From the NCBI GenBank assembly GCA_021804705.1, contig JAJZHC010000072.1, forward strand, positions 1 to 7,045: 7,045 bases of DNA. The letters run 5' to 3'. The notes under the pieces were generated by a model. It saw only the letters and a list, made by a program, of their open reading frames with translations. It did not search any database and was not told the DNA's origin. The stretch is from Pseudomonadota bacterium (GTDB taxonomy: Bacteria > Pseudomonadota > Gammaproteobacteria > Burkholderiales > Ferrovaceae). Position numbers and translations under genes: made by a program. Positions 1 to 5,294 of the stretch are shown here, in pieces (position 1 is the stretch's first letter; the number at the start of each line of letters is the position of its first letter).

Positions 1-1578
1 CGGCTCGTCGATCATGATGGCAATCAGCACGCGCGGCGCCGAGGCCGGGGCAAAACCCACAAAGGATGCCACATAACGATTGGCATAACGCCCACCCACC
101 ACCTTATGTGCGGTGCCGGTCTTGCCAGCCACGCGATAGCCTTTGACCTGGGCTGCCGGCGCCGTACCCTCGGGCTTGACCACCAGCTCCAGCATGTCGG
201 TCACCTCGCGCGCCGTCAGCGCCGAAATGACCTGACGCCCGGCGGGCGGTGTACTGACCCGGGTCAGCGAGAGCGGACGCAACTGCCCGCCGTTGGCGAA
301 AATGGTGTAGGCCCGGGCTAACTGGATAAGGCTCACCGAAATACCGTTGCCATAGGACATGGTGGCCTGCTCGATGGGTTTCCAGGATCTGAAGGGACGC
401 ACCCGACCGCCGGCTTCGCCTGGAAACCCCAATTTGGGAGTCTGGCCAAACCCCACGTCGGTAAACATGTTCCACAGGGTTTCGGAGGGCAGGGACAAGG
501 CGATGCGCGCCGCGCCCACGTTGCTGGAATGCTGGATCACCTGGGCCACCGTGAGTGAGGCAAAGGGATGCGTGTCGCGAATGGTACTGGGACCGATGGT
601 CAACTGCCCACCGCCAGTGGGAATGACGGTATTGGGAGTAACTTTGCCAGCTTCCAGCGCCGTGGCGATGGTGAACGGCTTCAGGGTGGAGCCTGGCTCG
701 AAGGTGTCGGTGATGGCACGATTGCGCAGTTGCGCACCAGAGAGATGATCGCGGTTGTTGGGGTCATAGTCGGGATAATTGGCCAACGCCAGCACTTCGC
801 CGGTGCGTGTATCCAGAATGACCACAGCCCCGGCCTTGGCCCGGTTGACCGTCACAGCATTGCGCAGTTCGCGATACGCCAGATGCTGGATGCGCCCATC
901 CACGCTCAGCGCGATGTCCTGCCCGGGTCGCGGCACACGAATGCTTTCCACATCCTCGATGATGTGCCCTGCACGATCCTTGATCACCCGACGGGCTCCG
1001 GCACTGCCACCCAGTTCTTTCTGGTAGGCCAGTTCCACGCCCTCCTGGCCATGGTCGTCGGCATCGGTAAAGCCTACGAGGTGCGCAGTCTCCTCTCCCT
1101 TGGGGTAGGCCCGGTGAAATCCATGCTGTTGGAACAAGCCCGCAATCTTGAGCCCCATGATCTGCTGCGCCACTTCCGGAGCCACCTGACGCTTGAGGTA
1201 GACGAAGTTGCCGCGGCCGCTGTTGAGGCGCTGGGCCAGCTCCTTGGGGTCCATGTGCAGCAGGTCCGCCAGCGACTTGTTCTGCTGGGGCGAGAGCGTC
1301 ACGTCCTCGCGGCTTGCCCAGATGGATTCCGAAGGCGTGCTGATGGCCAGCGGCTGGCCATTGCGATCTCGAATGATACCGCGGCTGGCCGGCATCTCGA
1401 TGACACGGCTGTAGCGTTCCTCGCCCTTCTGCTGCAAAAAGCCTGCATGAAATCCCTGCAGCCAGGCGGCACGCCCCACGAGGCCGGCAAAACAGCTTAC
1501 CAGCGCAATCAGCAGCAAGCGCGAACGCCATCCGTCCAGTCGCAGGTTAAGACGCGCGCTGTTGACGCCGACGTTCAT
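1..1578 (-). CDS. ftsI: Peptidoglycan D,D-transpeptidase FtsI (PBP3), C-terminus cut by window edge
   Basis: Class B penicillin-binding protein that cross-links septal peptidoglycan in the periplasm as part of the divisome, with FtsW and the FtsQLB complex. The visible 526 residues begin with a short cytoplasmic tail and one membrane anchor (about residues 20-40). The PBP dimerisation domain follows (SRGIIRDRNG near 65-74), then the transpeptidase domain. All three active-site motifs are present: STLK with nucleophile Ser297, SSN at 351-353 and KTG at 486-488. Their spacing matches E. coli FtsI (about 588 residues), so some 50-60 C-terminal residues probably lie off the left edge. The ATG overlaps the ftsL stop as ATGA, and a Shine-Dalgarno AGGGGG lies 4 nt upstream (1583-1588), which supports this start. 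No frameshift is seen. The membrane anchor, the STLK context FEPGSTLKPF and the position after ftsL favour FtsI over another class B PBP. Confidence 0.97.
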   Translation of the reverse strand, partial: MNVGVNSARLNLRLDGWRSRLLLIALVSCFAGLVGRAAWLQGFHAGFLQQKGEERYSRVIEMPASRGIIRDRNGQPLAISTPSESIWASREDVTLSPQQNKSLADLLHMDPKELAQRLNSGRGNFVYLKRQVAPEVAQQIMGLKIAGLFQQHGFHRAYPKGEETAHLVGFTDADDHGQEGVELAYQKELGGSAGARRVIKDRAGHIIEDVESIRVPRPGQDIALSVDGRIQHLAYRELRNAVTVNRAKAGAVVILDTRTGEVLALANYPDYDPNNRDHLSGAQLRNRAITDTFEPGSTLKPFTIATALEAGKVTPNTVIPTGGGQLTIGPSTIRDTHPFASLTVAQVIQHSSNVGAARIALSLPSETLWNMFTDVGFGQTPKLGFPGEAGGRVRPFRSWKPIEQATMSYGNGISVSLIQLARAYTIFANGGQLRPLSLTRVSTPPAGRQVISALTAREVTDMLELVVKPEGTAPAAQVKGYRVAGKTGTAHKVVGGRYANRYVASFVGFAPASAPRVLIAIMIDEP

Positions 1579-1862
1579 CGCGCCCCCTGAGGTTGCGGCT
1601 GCCCGACCACAATCATGCGGGTTCTGGCAGAAGTGGGTAGTTGCATTTGCAATCCATGCACCGCACCTTCCTCGATGCGGTGGCTGGAAGCCAGCATGCC
1701 CTGTTCGATCTGCAGCTGGTTCCATTCGGCAACCCGTTGTTCTGCGACATCCTTTTCTTTCTGCAGATCAACGAACAGCCGGCGCGCCCGATGCTGGGCA
1801 TGCACCACGCTTATGGCGAGGGCCACTGCCACGGCAAACAGGAGGATGTTGAGGCGGCTCAT
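1575..1862 (-). CDS. ftsL: Cell division protein FtsL
   Basis: Small bitopic divisome protein that forms the FtsQLB complex and helps activate FtsWI septal synthesis. The 95-residue product has a very short cytoplasmic N-terminus, one membrane span (about residues 4-21) and a periplasmic coiled coil (about 27-60) containing HRARRLFVDL and the W/Q/E-rich stretch EWNQLQIEQ, typical of proteobacterial FtsL. The frame is open upstream to 1961, but the start at 1862 gives the normal topology. It also has a good Shine-Dalgarno, AGAGGA at 1870-1875, 7 nt before the ATG, and an ATGA overlap with the rsmH stop. Its own stop overlaps the ftsI start the same way, so translation of the three genes is probably coupled. 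FtsL sequences diverge widely; the call rests on topology, the coiled-coil signature and position. Confidence 0.93.
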   Translation of the reverse strand: MSRLNILLFAVAVALAISVVHAQHRARRLFVDLQKEKDVAEQRVAEWNQLQIEQGMLASSHRIEEGAVHGLQMQLPTSARTRMIVVGQPQPQGAR

Positions 1863-2809
1863 GCGGCCGTCCTCTCTGCCACGCGCATGACGGCGCTGCG
1901 GCAGCGGGGATTGGCGGCAACCTCTTGCGCCGAAGGACGAACCGCCTTTCCGACCAGACACAGGCGCGGCACCGGGCGGTCCGCCTCGCGCACTGCAAAA
2001 CCGCGTGGAATTTCCGGCGGCTGTGCCTGCTCGCGCATGAACTGCTTGACGATGCGGTCTTCCAGGGAATGAAAGCTGATCACCACAAGGCGCCCACCCG
2101 TATTGAGCGCTGCCAGCGCCTGAGGCAGAACCTCGGCAATTTCCTGCAGCTCGCGATTGAGATGAATGCGCAAGGCCTGAAACGTGCGCGTGGCAGGATC
2201 CTGTCCTGCCTCACGCGTGCGCACGGCCGAGGCCACGATGCGCGCCAGCTGTCCGGTGGTCTCTATGGGTTCCAGGGTACGGGCGGTCACGATGGCCTGG
2301 GCAATCTGCCGGGCAAAACGCTCTTCGCCATACTCGCGAATGACCCGGGCAATCTCGTCACGCTCGGCGTGCGCCAGCCATGCGCTGGCGGGCTCGCCGC
2401 GCGCCGTATCCATGCGCATGTCCAGAGGCCCGTCGAGGCGAAAACTGAAACCGCGCACGGCATCATCGATCTGGGGAGAGGAAATGCCCAGATCCAGCAA
2501 CACGCCATCCACCTGGGCAAGCCCGCGTTCGCGCAGCACTTCGGCCAGGCTGGAAAAATGGGCGCGGACGATTTCAAAGCGGGGGTCGCGCACCGTTGAT
2601 CCCGCCTGAACGGCTTCGGCATCGCGATCCAGCGCAATGAGGCGACCCGCAGGTCCCAGCGCTTCGAGGATGCGGCGGCTATGCCCGCCGCGGCCAAAGG
2701 TGCCATCCACATAGGTACCAGCCGGCTGGATGGCCAGGGCGTCGACTGCTTCAGCGAGAAGGACGGTGATATGTTGCATGGCAGCGCGGCCCATTTCGCT
2801 GTGGGTCAT
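1859..2809 (-). CDS. rsmH: 16S rRNA (cytosine(1402)-N(4))-methyltransferase RsmH (MraW)
   Basis: SAM-dependent methyltransferase that modifies N4 of C1402 in the 16S rRNA P site; it acts in the cytoplasm. From this start the product is 316 residues (E. coli about 313). Visible signatures are HITVLLAEAVDAL (13-25), the SAM-binding loop DGTFGRGGHS (35-44), ALDRD (59-63), the RsmH-specific LLDLGISSPQIDD (104-116) with GFSFRLDGPLDMRMD (120-134), and VISFHSLEDRIVK (243-255). The start is uncertain. ATG at 2809 lies 2 nt after the mraZ stop, which suits translational coupling. ATG at 2794 or 2779 is possible; 2779 gives MQHITVLL and 306 residues, closer to where homology begins. None has a clear Shine-Dalgarno. 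The open frame reaching 3298 merely runs through mraZ and is not part of the gene. The stop overlaps the ftsL ATG. Confidence 0.95.
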   Translation of the reverse strand: MTHSEMGRAAMQHITVLLAEAVDALAIQPAGTYVDGTFGRGGHSRRILEALGPAGRLIALDRDAEAVQAGSTVRDPRFEIVRAHFSSLAEVLRERGLAQVDGVLLDLGISSPQIDDAVRGFSFRLDGPLDMRMDTARGEPASAWLAHAERDEIARVIREYGEERFARQIAQAIVTARTLEPIETTGQLARIVASAVRTREAGQDPATRTFQALRIHLNRELQEIAEVLPQALAALNTGGRLVVISFHSLEDRIVKQFMREQAQPPEIPRGFAVREADRPVPRLCLVGKAVRPSAQEVAANPRCRSAVMRVAERTAA

Positions 2810-2811
2810 CG

Positions 2812-3258
2812 CTAGAGCGAAAGATCTTCCATGCCTGCCGGCACCAGATCGGGGCCCAGCTTTTCGATTTCCTCGAATTGCTTGTCCCAGGCGGCAGGGT
2901 TCCAGAGTTTGAAATGGCTGCCCTGGCCAAACATCATCAGCTCGCGCTCGATGCCGGCAAAGCGGCGCAGGGCCGGCGACACCAGGACTCGGCCCGCCGC
3001 ATCCATTTCCACGTCGTCGGCATGACCCACCAGCAACCCCTGCAACAGGGTGGTCTGGCGATCGAGTCCGGATTTTTTCATGATGGCGTCCCGGATGGGC
3101 TCCCAGGACGGGCGCGGATAGAGCAGCAGGCAACGGTGCGGGTGGGCAGTGATGACCAGATGACCCTCGCCCTGGGCGCGCAGGGCATCGCGGTAGCGGG
3201 TGGGAATCGCTAGCCGGCCTTTGGCGTCCAGACTGATTTCTGATGGTCCCTGAAACAC
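2812..3258 (-). CDS. mraZ: Transcriptional regulator MraZ
   Basis: DNA-binding protein of the SpoVT/AbrB-like fold, the first gene of the dcw cluster and, in E. coli, a repressor of its own promoter. The 148-residue product has the duplicated domain: first half with LDAKGRLAIPTRYR (10-23), second half with MDAAGRVLVSPALR (85-98). The DAKGR and DAAGR motifs (11-15, 86-90) are the family hallmark. Other family-typical segments are CLLLYP, LLVGHA, FKLW and the C-terminal EDLSL. The start is GTG at 3258 (MFQGPSEISLD, like E. coli MFRGA...), preceded by a G-rich Shine-Dalgarno region (GGGGAA, about 3263-3268). It is followed after 2 nt by rsmH. A strong promoter and four MraZ-box-like pentamers lie upstream, so autoregulation is likely. 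Confidence 0.96.
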   Translation of the reverse strand: MFQGPSEISLDAKGRLAIPTRYRDALRAQGEGHLVITAHPHRCLLLYPRPSWEPIRDAIMKKSGLDRQTTLLQGLLVGHADDVEMDAAGRVLVSPALRRFAGIERELMMFGQGSHFKLWNPAAWDKQFEEIEKLGPDLVPAGMEDLSL

Positions 3259-3272
3259 AATCTTCCCCTTCC

Positions 3273-3307
3273 CCCCTCAATTGACCACAAAATCCCATTT
3301 CTTCCTA
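3273..3307 (-). promoter_or_regulatory. Putative MraZ operator: four pentamer boxes at 10-bp spacing
   Basis: Reading the minus strand, the pentamers TAGGA (3307-3303), TGGGA (3297-3293), TGGTC (3287-3283) and AGGGG (3277-3273) recur with exactly 5 nt between each. E. coli MraZ is known to bind direct TGGGN repeats separated by 5 nt upstream of mraZ. Only the second box is a perfect TGGGN; the others differ by one or two bases. The array lies between the -10 element and the Shine-Dalgarno, so a bound MraZ oligomer would cover the early transcribed region. Function is inferred from spacing, motif and the adjacent mraZ gene. Confidence 0.7.
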
Positions 3308-3316
3308 CTTTTTTCC

Positions 3317-3345
3317 ACTATAGGGCAACGATAAAACAGGGTCAA
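3317..3345 (-). promoter_or_regulatory. Sigma70-type promoter of the mraZ-rsmH-ftsL-ftsI operon
   Basis: On the minus strand there is a -35 element TTGACC (3345-3340) and a -10 element TATAGT (3322-3317) separated by exactly 17 nt; each matches the sigma70 consensus at 5 of 6 positions. Transcription should begin near 3310, giving a leader of roughly 50 nt that contains the MraZ-box array. It is the best promoter match I saw in the window. Confidence 0.85.
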
Positions 3346-3352
3346 GGTTTAT

Positions 3353-3376
3353 TCAGCCCAACTGGCTGATTTTTTT
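3353..3376 (+). terminator. Intrinsic terminator reading on the plus strand
   Basis: Stem TCAGCC (3353-3358), loop CAACT, stem GGCTGA (3364-3369), then seven T residues (3370-3376). This has the form of a rho-independent terminator for plus-strand transcription. No plus-strand gene ends upstream of it: mraZ, rnpB and pyrC are all on the minus strand. It would stop antisense transcripts leaving the dcw region before they run into rnpB. On the minus strand the hairpin lacks a following T tract, so it does not look like the rnpB terminator. Confidence 0.55.
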
Positions 3377-3391
3377 GAGGGAAAGAAGGGG

Positions 3392-3408
3392 CGGCAGGAA
3401 TGCTGCCG
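3392..3408 (-). terminator. Hairpin downstream of rnpB, possible weak terminator
   Basis: A perfect 6-bp stem, CGGCAG/CTGCCG, with a 5-nt loop lies about 40 nt beyond the mature 3' end of rnpB. On the minus strand it is followed by a C/T-rich tract (CCCCTTCTTTCCC) rather than a clean T run. It could end the rnpB primary transcript, the mature end then being made by processing, but the weak U tract makes this uncertain. Confidence 0.35.
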
Positions 3409-3447
3409 AAACGACTCAGGGAGGGGTTCGCAGAACGCGATGAAAAG

Positions 3448-3803
3448 AAAAGAAGCTGGCCTGTAAGCCGGGTTCTGTCGAGGACAGTCATTCCTCTAGG
3501 CGGCCGGTTACCCGGTCGCTCCAGCAACCTACCCGGAAGCCGCGCGAGCCACGCGATTGCTTCCCTATTTGGTCTTGCTCCGGATGGGGTTTAACTTGCC
3601 GTCCACGTTGCCGTGTCCGCGGTGCGCTCTTACCGCACCTTTTCACCCTTGCCAGCCCTGCTTGCGCAGCGCTTCGGCGGTTTGAGTCTCTGTATCACTT
3701 TCCATGGCCTCACGGCCTCCGGTCGTTAACCGGCATCCTGCTCTGTGGAGCCCGGACTTTCCTCCCCGTGCCAGAGGCACGCGGCGACTGCCCAGCCAGC
3801 TTC
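3448..3803 (-). ncRNA. rnpB: RNase P RNA, bacterial type A
   Basis: Catalytic RNA of ribonuclease P, which removes 5' leaders from tRNA precursors together with the RnpA protein. The ends pair as helix P1: GAAGCTGGC at the 5' end (from 3803) with GCCAGCTTC at the 3' end (3460-3452). Universal core sequences are present on the minus strand: GAGGAAAGTCCGGGCTCC, AAGGGTGAAAAGGTGCGGTAAGAGCGC (conserved P10-P11 region, read here as overlapping blocks), GAGCAAGACCAAATAGGG and ACAGAACCCGGCTTA. The last pairs with the first to form P4. Several hairpins carry GNRA tetraloops (GTGA in GGCC-GTGA-GGCC, GCAA in CTGC-GCAA-GCAG, GCAA in CACG-GCAA-CGTG, GTAA in CCGG-GTAA-CCGG). P3 is short, GTGCC-TCT-GGCAC. 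The L15 loop seems to lack the usual GGU motif. Length is about 355 nt (E. coli 377). The exact 3' end is uncertain by a few nucleotides. Confidence 0.97.
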
Positions 3804-3810
3804 GCCTGAC

Positions 3811-3816
3811 ATTCTA
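3811..3816 (-). promoter_or_regulatory. Probable -10 element of the rnpB promoter
   Basis: TAGAAT on the minus strand (5 of 6 matches to TATAAT) sits 7 nt before the predicted first nucleotide of RNase P RNA (G3803). It lies just after the pyrC stop codon (3821-3819), so any -35 region would fall inside the last pyrC codons; no good TTGACA match is visible there. The correct -10 spacing supports independent rnpB transcription, but read-through from pyrC is also possible. Confidence 0.55.
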
Positions 3817-3818
3817 TC

Positions 3819-4868
3819 CTAGTTCAGTGCCTGCAGCCTCCAGGCGACCTGTTCTCCGGCACGCAGCGGCACCAGCGTGTCCTGGCCAAAGGGATGCCCG
3901 GCAGGCACGGTCCAGGATTCGCGCACCAGGGTCACCCGCGAGGTATTGCGCGGCAATCCGTAAAAATCTGCTCCGAAATGGCTGGCAAACCCTTCCAGCC
4001 TGTCCAGCGCCCCGGCGGCCTCGAAGGCCTCGGCATAGAGCTCGAGCGCCGCGTGGGCACTGTAGATGCCGGCACAGCCGCAGGCATTCTCCTTGGTGTT
4101 GCGCGCATGAGGCGCGCTGTCGGTGCCCAGAAAGAACTTGGGGTTGCCCGAGGCGACCGCACGGACCAGCGCCTGGCGGTGTTCCTCGCGCTTTAGCACG
4201 GGCAGGCAGTAATAATGGGGACGGACCCCACCCTGGAACAGGGCATTGCGGTTGTAGAGCAGGTGGTGGGGCGTCACCGTGGCCGCCACATTGTCTTCGG
4301 CCGTCAGGACGAACTTGACCGCTGAGGCCGTGGTGATGTGCTCCAGCACCACCTTCAGCCTGGGATAGCGCTGGACCAGGGGGATCAGGTGGCGCTCAAT
4401 GAACACGCGTTCGCGATCGAACACATCCACCGCAGCATCAGTGACTTCGCCATGAATCAGCAAGGGCAGGCCCAGGTCCTCCATGGCCTTCAGGGTTTCG
4501 CGACAATGGGCCAGGTCGCGCACCCCTGCTTCGGAATGCGTGGTTGCGCCGGCGGGGTAATATTTGACTGCGTGAATCCAGCCCGTGCGCCGCGCGCGCT
4601 CGATTTCCAGCGGCAACGTGGCCTCGGTGAGATACAGCGTCATGAGTGGCGTGAAGTCGCTGCCCTTGGGCAAGGCGGCCAGGATGCGCTCCCGGTAGGC
4701 CTCGGCCTGTGCCACCGTGGCCACGGGCGGCTTGAGGTTGGGCATGACGATGGCGCGGGCAAACTGGCGGACGGTATCGGCCACCACGTCCCGCATGCCC
4801 TCCCCATCCCGCAGGTGCACATGCCAGTCATCAGGGCGGGTGAGTATCAGGGTTGCAGGTGTCGTCAT
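3819..4868 (-). CDS. pyrC: Dihydroorotase, class II
   Basis: Zinc amidohydrolase that interconverts N-carbamoyl-L-aspartate and L-dihydroorotate, the third step of de novo pyrimidine synthesis; cytoplasmic. The 349-residue product matches the E. coli-type (class II) enzyme in length and motifs. Metal ligands are in order: H16 and H18 (DWHVHLRDG), the carboxylated lysine K102 (VKYYPAGATT), H139 (LLIHGEV), H177 (LEHITT) and the catalytic D250 (LGTDSAPH). Other family segments are VMPNLKPP, TPHHLLYNRNA and RPHYYCLPVLKRE. The frame stays open upstream to 5471, but that extension runs antisense through feoA and is not coding; ATG at 4868 puts the HxH motif at the normal place. No Shine-Dalgarno is seen: the upstream 25 nt are pyrimidine-rich. 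rnpB follows 15 nt downstream and feoA diverges upstream. Confidence 0.97.
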   Translation of the reverse strand: MTTPATLILTRPDDWHVHLRDGEGMRDVVADTVRQFARAIVMPNLKPPVATVAQAEAYRERILAALPKGSDFTPLMTLYLTEATLPLEIERARRTGWIHAVKYYPAGATTHSEAGVRDLAHCRETLKAMEDLGLPLLIHGEVTDAAVDVFDRERVFIERHLIPLVQRYPRLKVVLEHITTASAVKFVLTAEDNVAATVTPHHLLYNRNALFQGGVRPHYYCLPVLKREEHRQALVRAVASGNPKFFLGTDSAPHARNTKENACGCAGIYSAHAALELYAEAFEAAGALDRLEGFASHFGADFYGLPRNTSRVTLVRESWTVPAGHPFGQDTLVPLRAGEQVAWRLQALN

Positions 4869-4906
4869 GGAAATTTGGGAGAGAAAAGGGTTGCGAAAGT
4901 ACCCAT

Positions 4907-4915
4907 ATCTTATCA
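4907..4915 (-). promoter_or_regulatory. Possible extended -10 promoter for pyrC
   Basis: On the minus strand TG (4915-4914), one base, then TAAGAT (4912-4907) forms an extended -10 element with 4 of 6 matches to TATAAT. No convincing -35 is found at 16-18 nt. Transcription would start near 4900, leaving a leader of about 32 nt before the pyrC ATG. It is the best candidate in the short interval upstream of pyrC, but weak. Confidence 0.35.
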
Positions 4916-4929
4916 TGCGGCCCACGCAG

Positions 4930-4950
4930 CACTGGGGTCTGTCCCCAGTG
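4930..4950. repeat. Perfect 8-bp inverted repeat, REP-like hairpin
   Basis: CACTGGGG (4930-4937) and CCCCAGTG (4943-4950) are perfect complements around the loop TCTGT. The core GGGGTCTGTCCCC resembles intergenic hairpins that I recall as dispersed in many beta- and gammaproteobacterial genomes, of the REP/RAYT kind. No T tract follows on either strand, so it is not a simple terminator. It lies between the divergent pyrC and feoA promoters. The repeat-family assignment is from memory and unverified; the inverted repeat itself is certain. Confidence 0.6.
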
Positions 4951-4970
4951 GACGACCCGTGAACCACCCA

Positions 4971-5000
4971 TTGTAAATAAGAAACATTCTCGTTTATACT
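4971..5000 (+). promoter_or_regulatory. feoAB promoter
   Basis: A -35 element TTGTAA (4971-4976, 4 of 6 matches) and a -10 element TATACT (4995-5000, 5 of 6) are separated by 18 nt. Transcription would begin near 5007, about 10 nt before the first feoA ATG, so the leader would be very short. A Fur-box-like sequence fills the spacer. Confidence 0.7.
4974..4996. promoter_or_regulatory. Fur box in the feoAB promoter
   Basis: The half-sites TAAGAAA (4978-4984) and ATTCTCG (4986-4992) surround a central C4985. On the opposite strand this reads CGAGAAT-G-TTTCTTA, which matches the common Fur 7-1-7 form TGAGAAT-N-ATTCTCA at 11 of 14 half-site positions. The dyad extends outward through TAAA/TTTA (4974-4977 and 4993-4996), so 8 of 11 base pairs around the centre are symmetric. 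It occupies the spacer between -35 and -10, where Fe-bound Fur would exclude RNA polymerase. Fur control of feo genes is well known in proteobacteria. Confidence 0.72.
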
Positions 5001-5016
5001 GATCCTGAACAACGAA

Positions 5017-5292
5017 ATGGTGCCCATGAAAAACCGAATCCACCGTGTCACGCATCTGGCTCCTGGCGAGTCTGGTGTGATCACCGAGGTCAGCCTGGAC
5101 GAAGGCGCTGACGCCCGTCTGGGCGAGGAAGGCGTGCGTCGCCTGATGGAATTGGGTTTCGTGCCCGGAGAGCGGGTGCGCGTAGTGCGCCGGGGCTTTC
5201 CCAGTGGCGACCCCATCGCCGTGCGCATCGGCACTTCCACCTTCGCGCTGCGCCGCACGGAGGCTGCAGCCATCAAAATTACCCGCACCTGA
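5017..5292 (+). CDS. feoA: Ferrous iron transport protein A (FeoA)
   Basis: Small cytoplasmic SH3-like protein that partners the iron transporter FeoB. The 91-residue product has the FeoA core: RRLMELGFVPGERVRVV (41-57), then GDPIAVRIGTSTFALRR (64-80) and a closing strand AAAIKI. FeoA proteins are usually 75-90 residues. Two in-frame ATGs are possible, 5017 (MVPMKN) and 5026 (MKNRIH); neither has a strong Shine-Dalgarno, and the second has GGTG just upstream. I give the longer form. The gene is first in a feoAB operon, with feoB beginning 2 nt after its stop. The promoter upstream carries a Fur box. The sequence LTHLxPGESG-like near the start is also usual for FeoA. The N-terminus before residue 10 is the only uncertain part. 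Confidence 0.93.
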   Translation: MVPMKNRIHRVTHLAPGESGVITEVSLDEGADARLGEEGVRRLMELGFVPGERVRVVRRGFPSGDPIAVRIGTSTFALRRTEAAAIKITRT

Positions 5293-5294
5293 CC

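Noticed and set aside
568..1590. A 340-codon plus-strand open frame antisense to ftsI
   Set aside because: It lies opposite ftsI, which has all catalytic motifs in order. Its translation shows no recognisable domain, and long antisense frames are common in GC-rich coding DNA.
1863..1961. Upstream start for ftsL at 1961
   Set aside because: It would add a 33-residue basic tail overlapping the rsmH C-terminus; the 1862 start has a good Shine-Dalgarno and the usual short N-terminus before the membrane span.
1925..2599. A 224-codon plus-strand open frame antisense to rsmH
   Set aside because: It mirrors the intact rsmH coding sequence, has no recognisable motif and no promoter or ribosome site of its own.
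2810..3298. Upstream in-frame extension of rsmH to 3298
   Set aside because: This part overlaps mraZ in another frame. The mraZ reading has the duplicated DxxGR motifs, while the extension has no RsmH-like sequence.
3400..3594. Small plus-strand open frames over the rnpB region
   Set aside because: The region encodes a structured RNA on the minus strand with conserved RNase P core sequences; the frames are incidental.
4338..4976. A 212-codon plus-strand open frame antisense to pyrC
   Set aside because: It is opposite pyrC, whose metal ligands are all intact, and it ends in the feoA promoter region; no independent evidence of coding.
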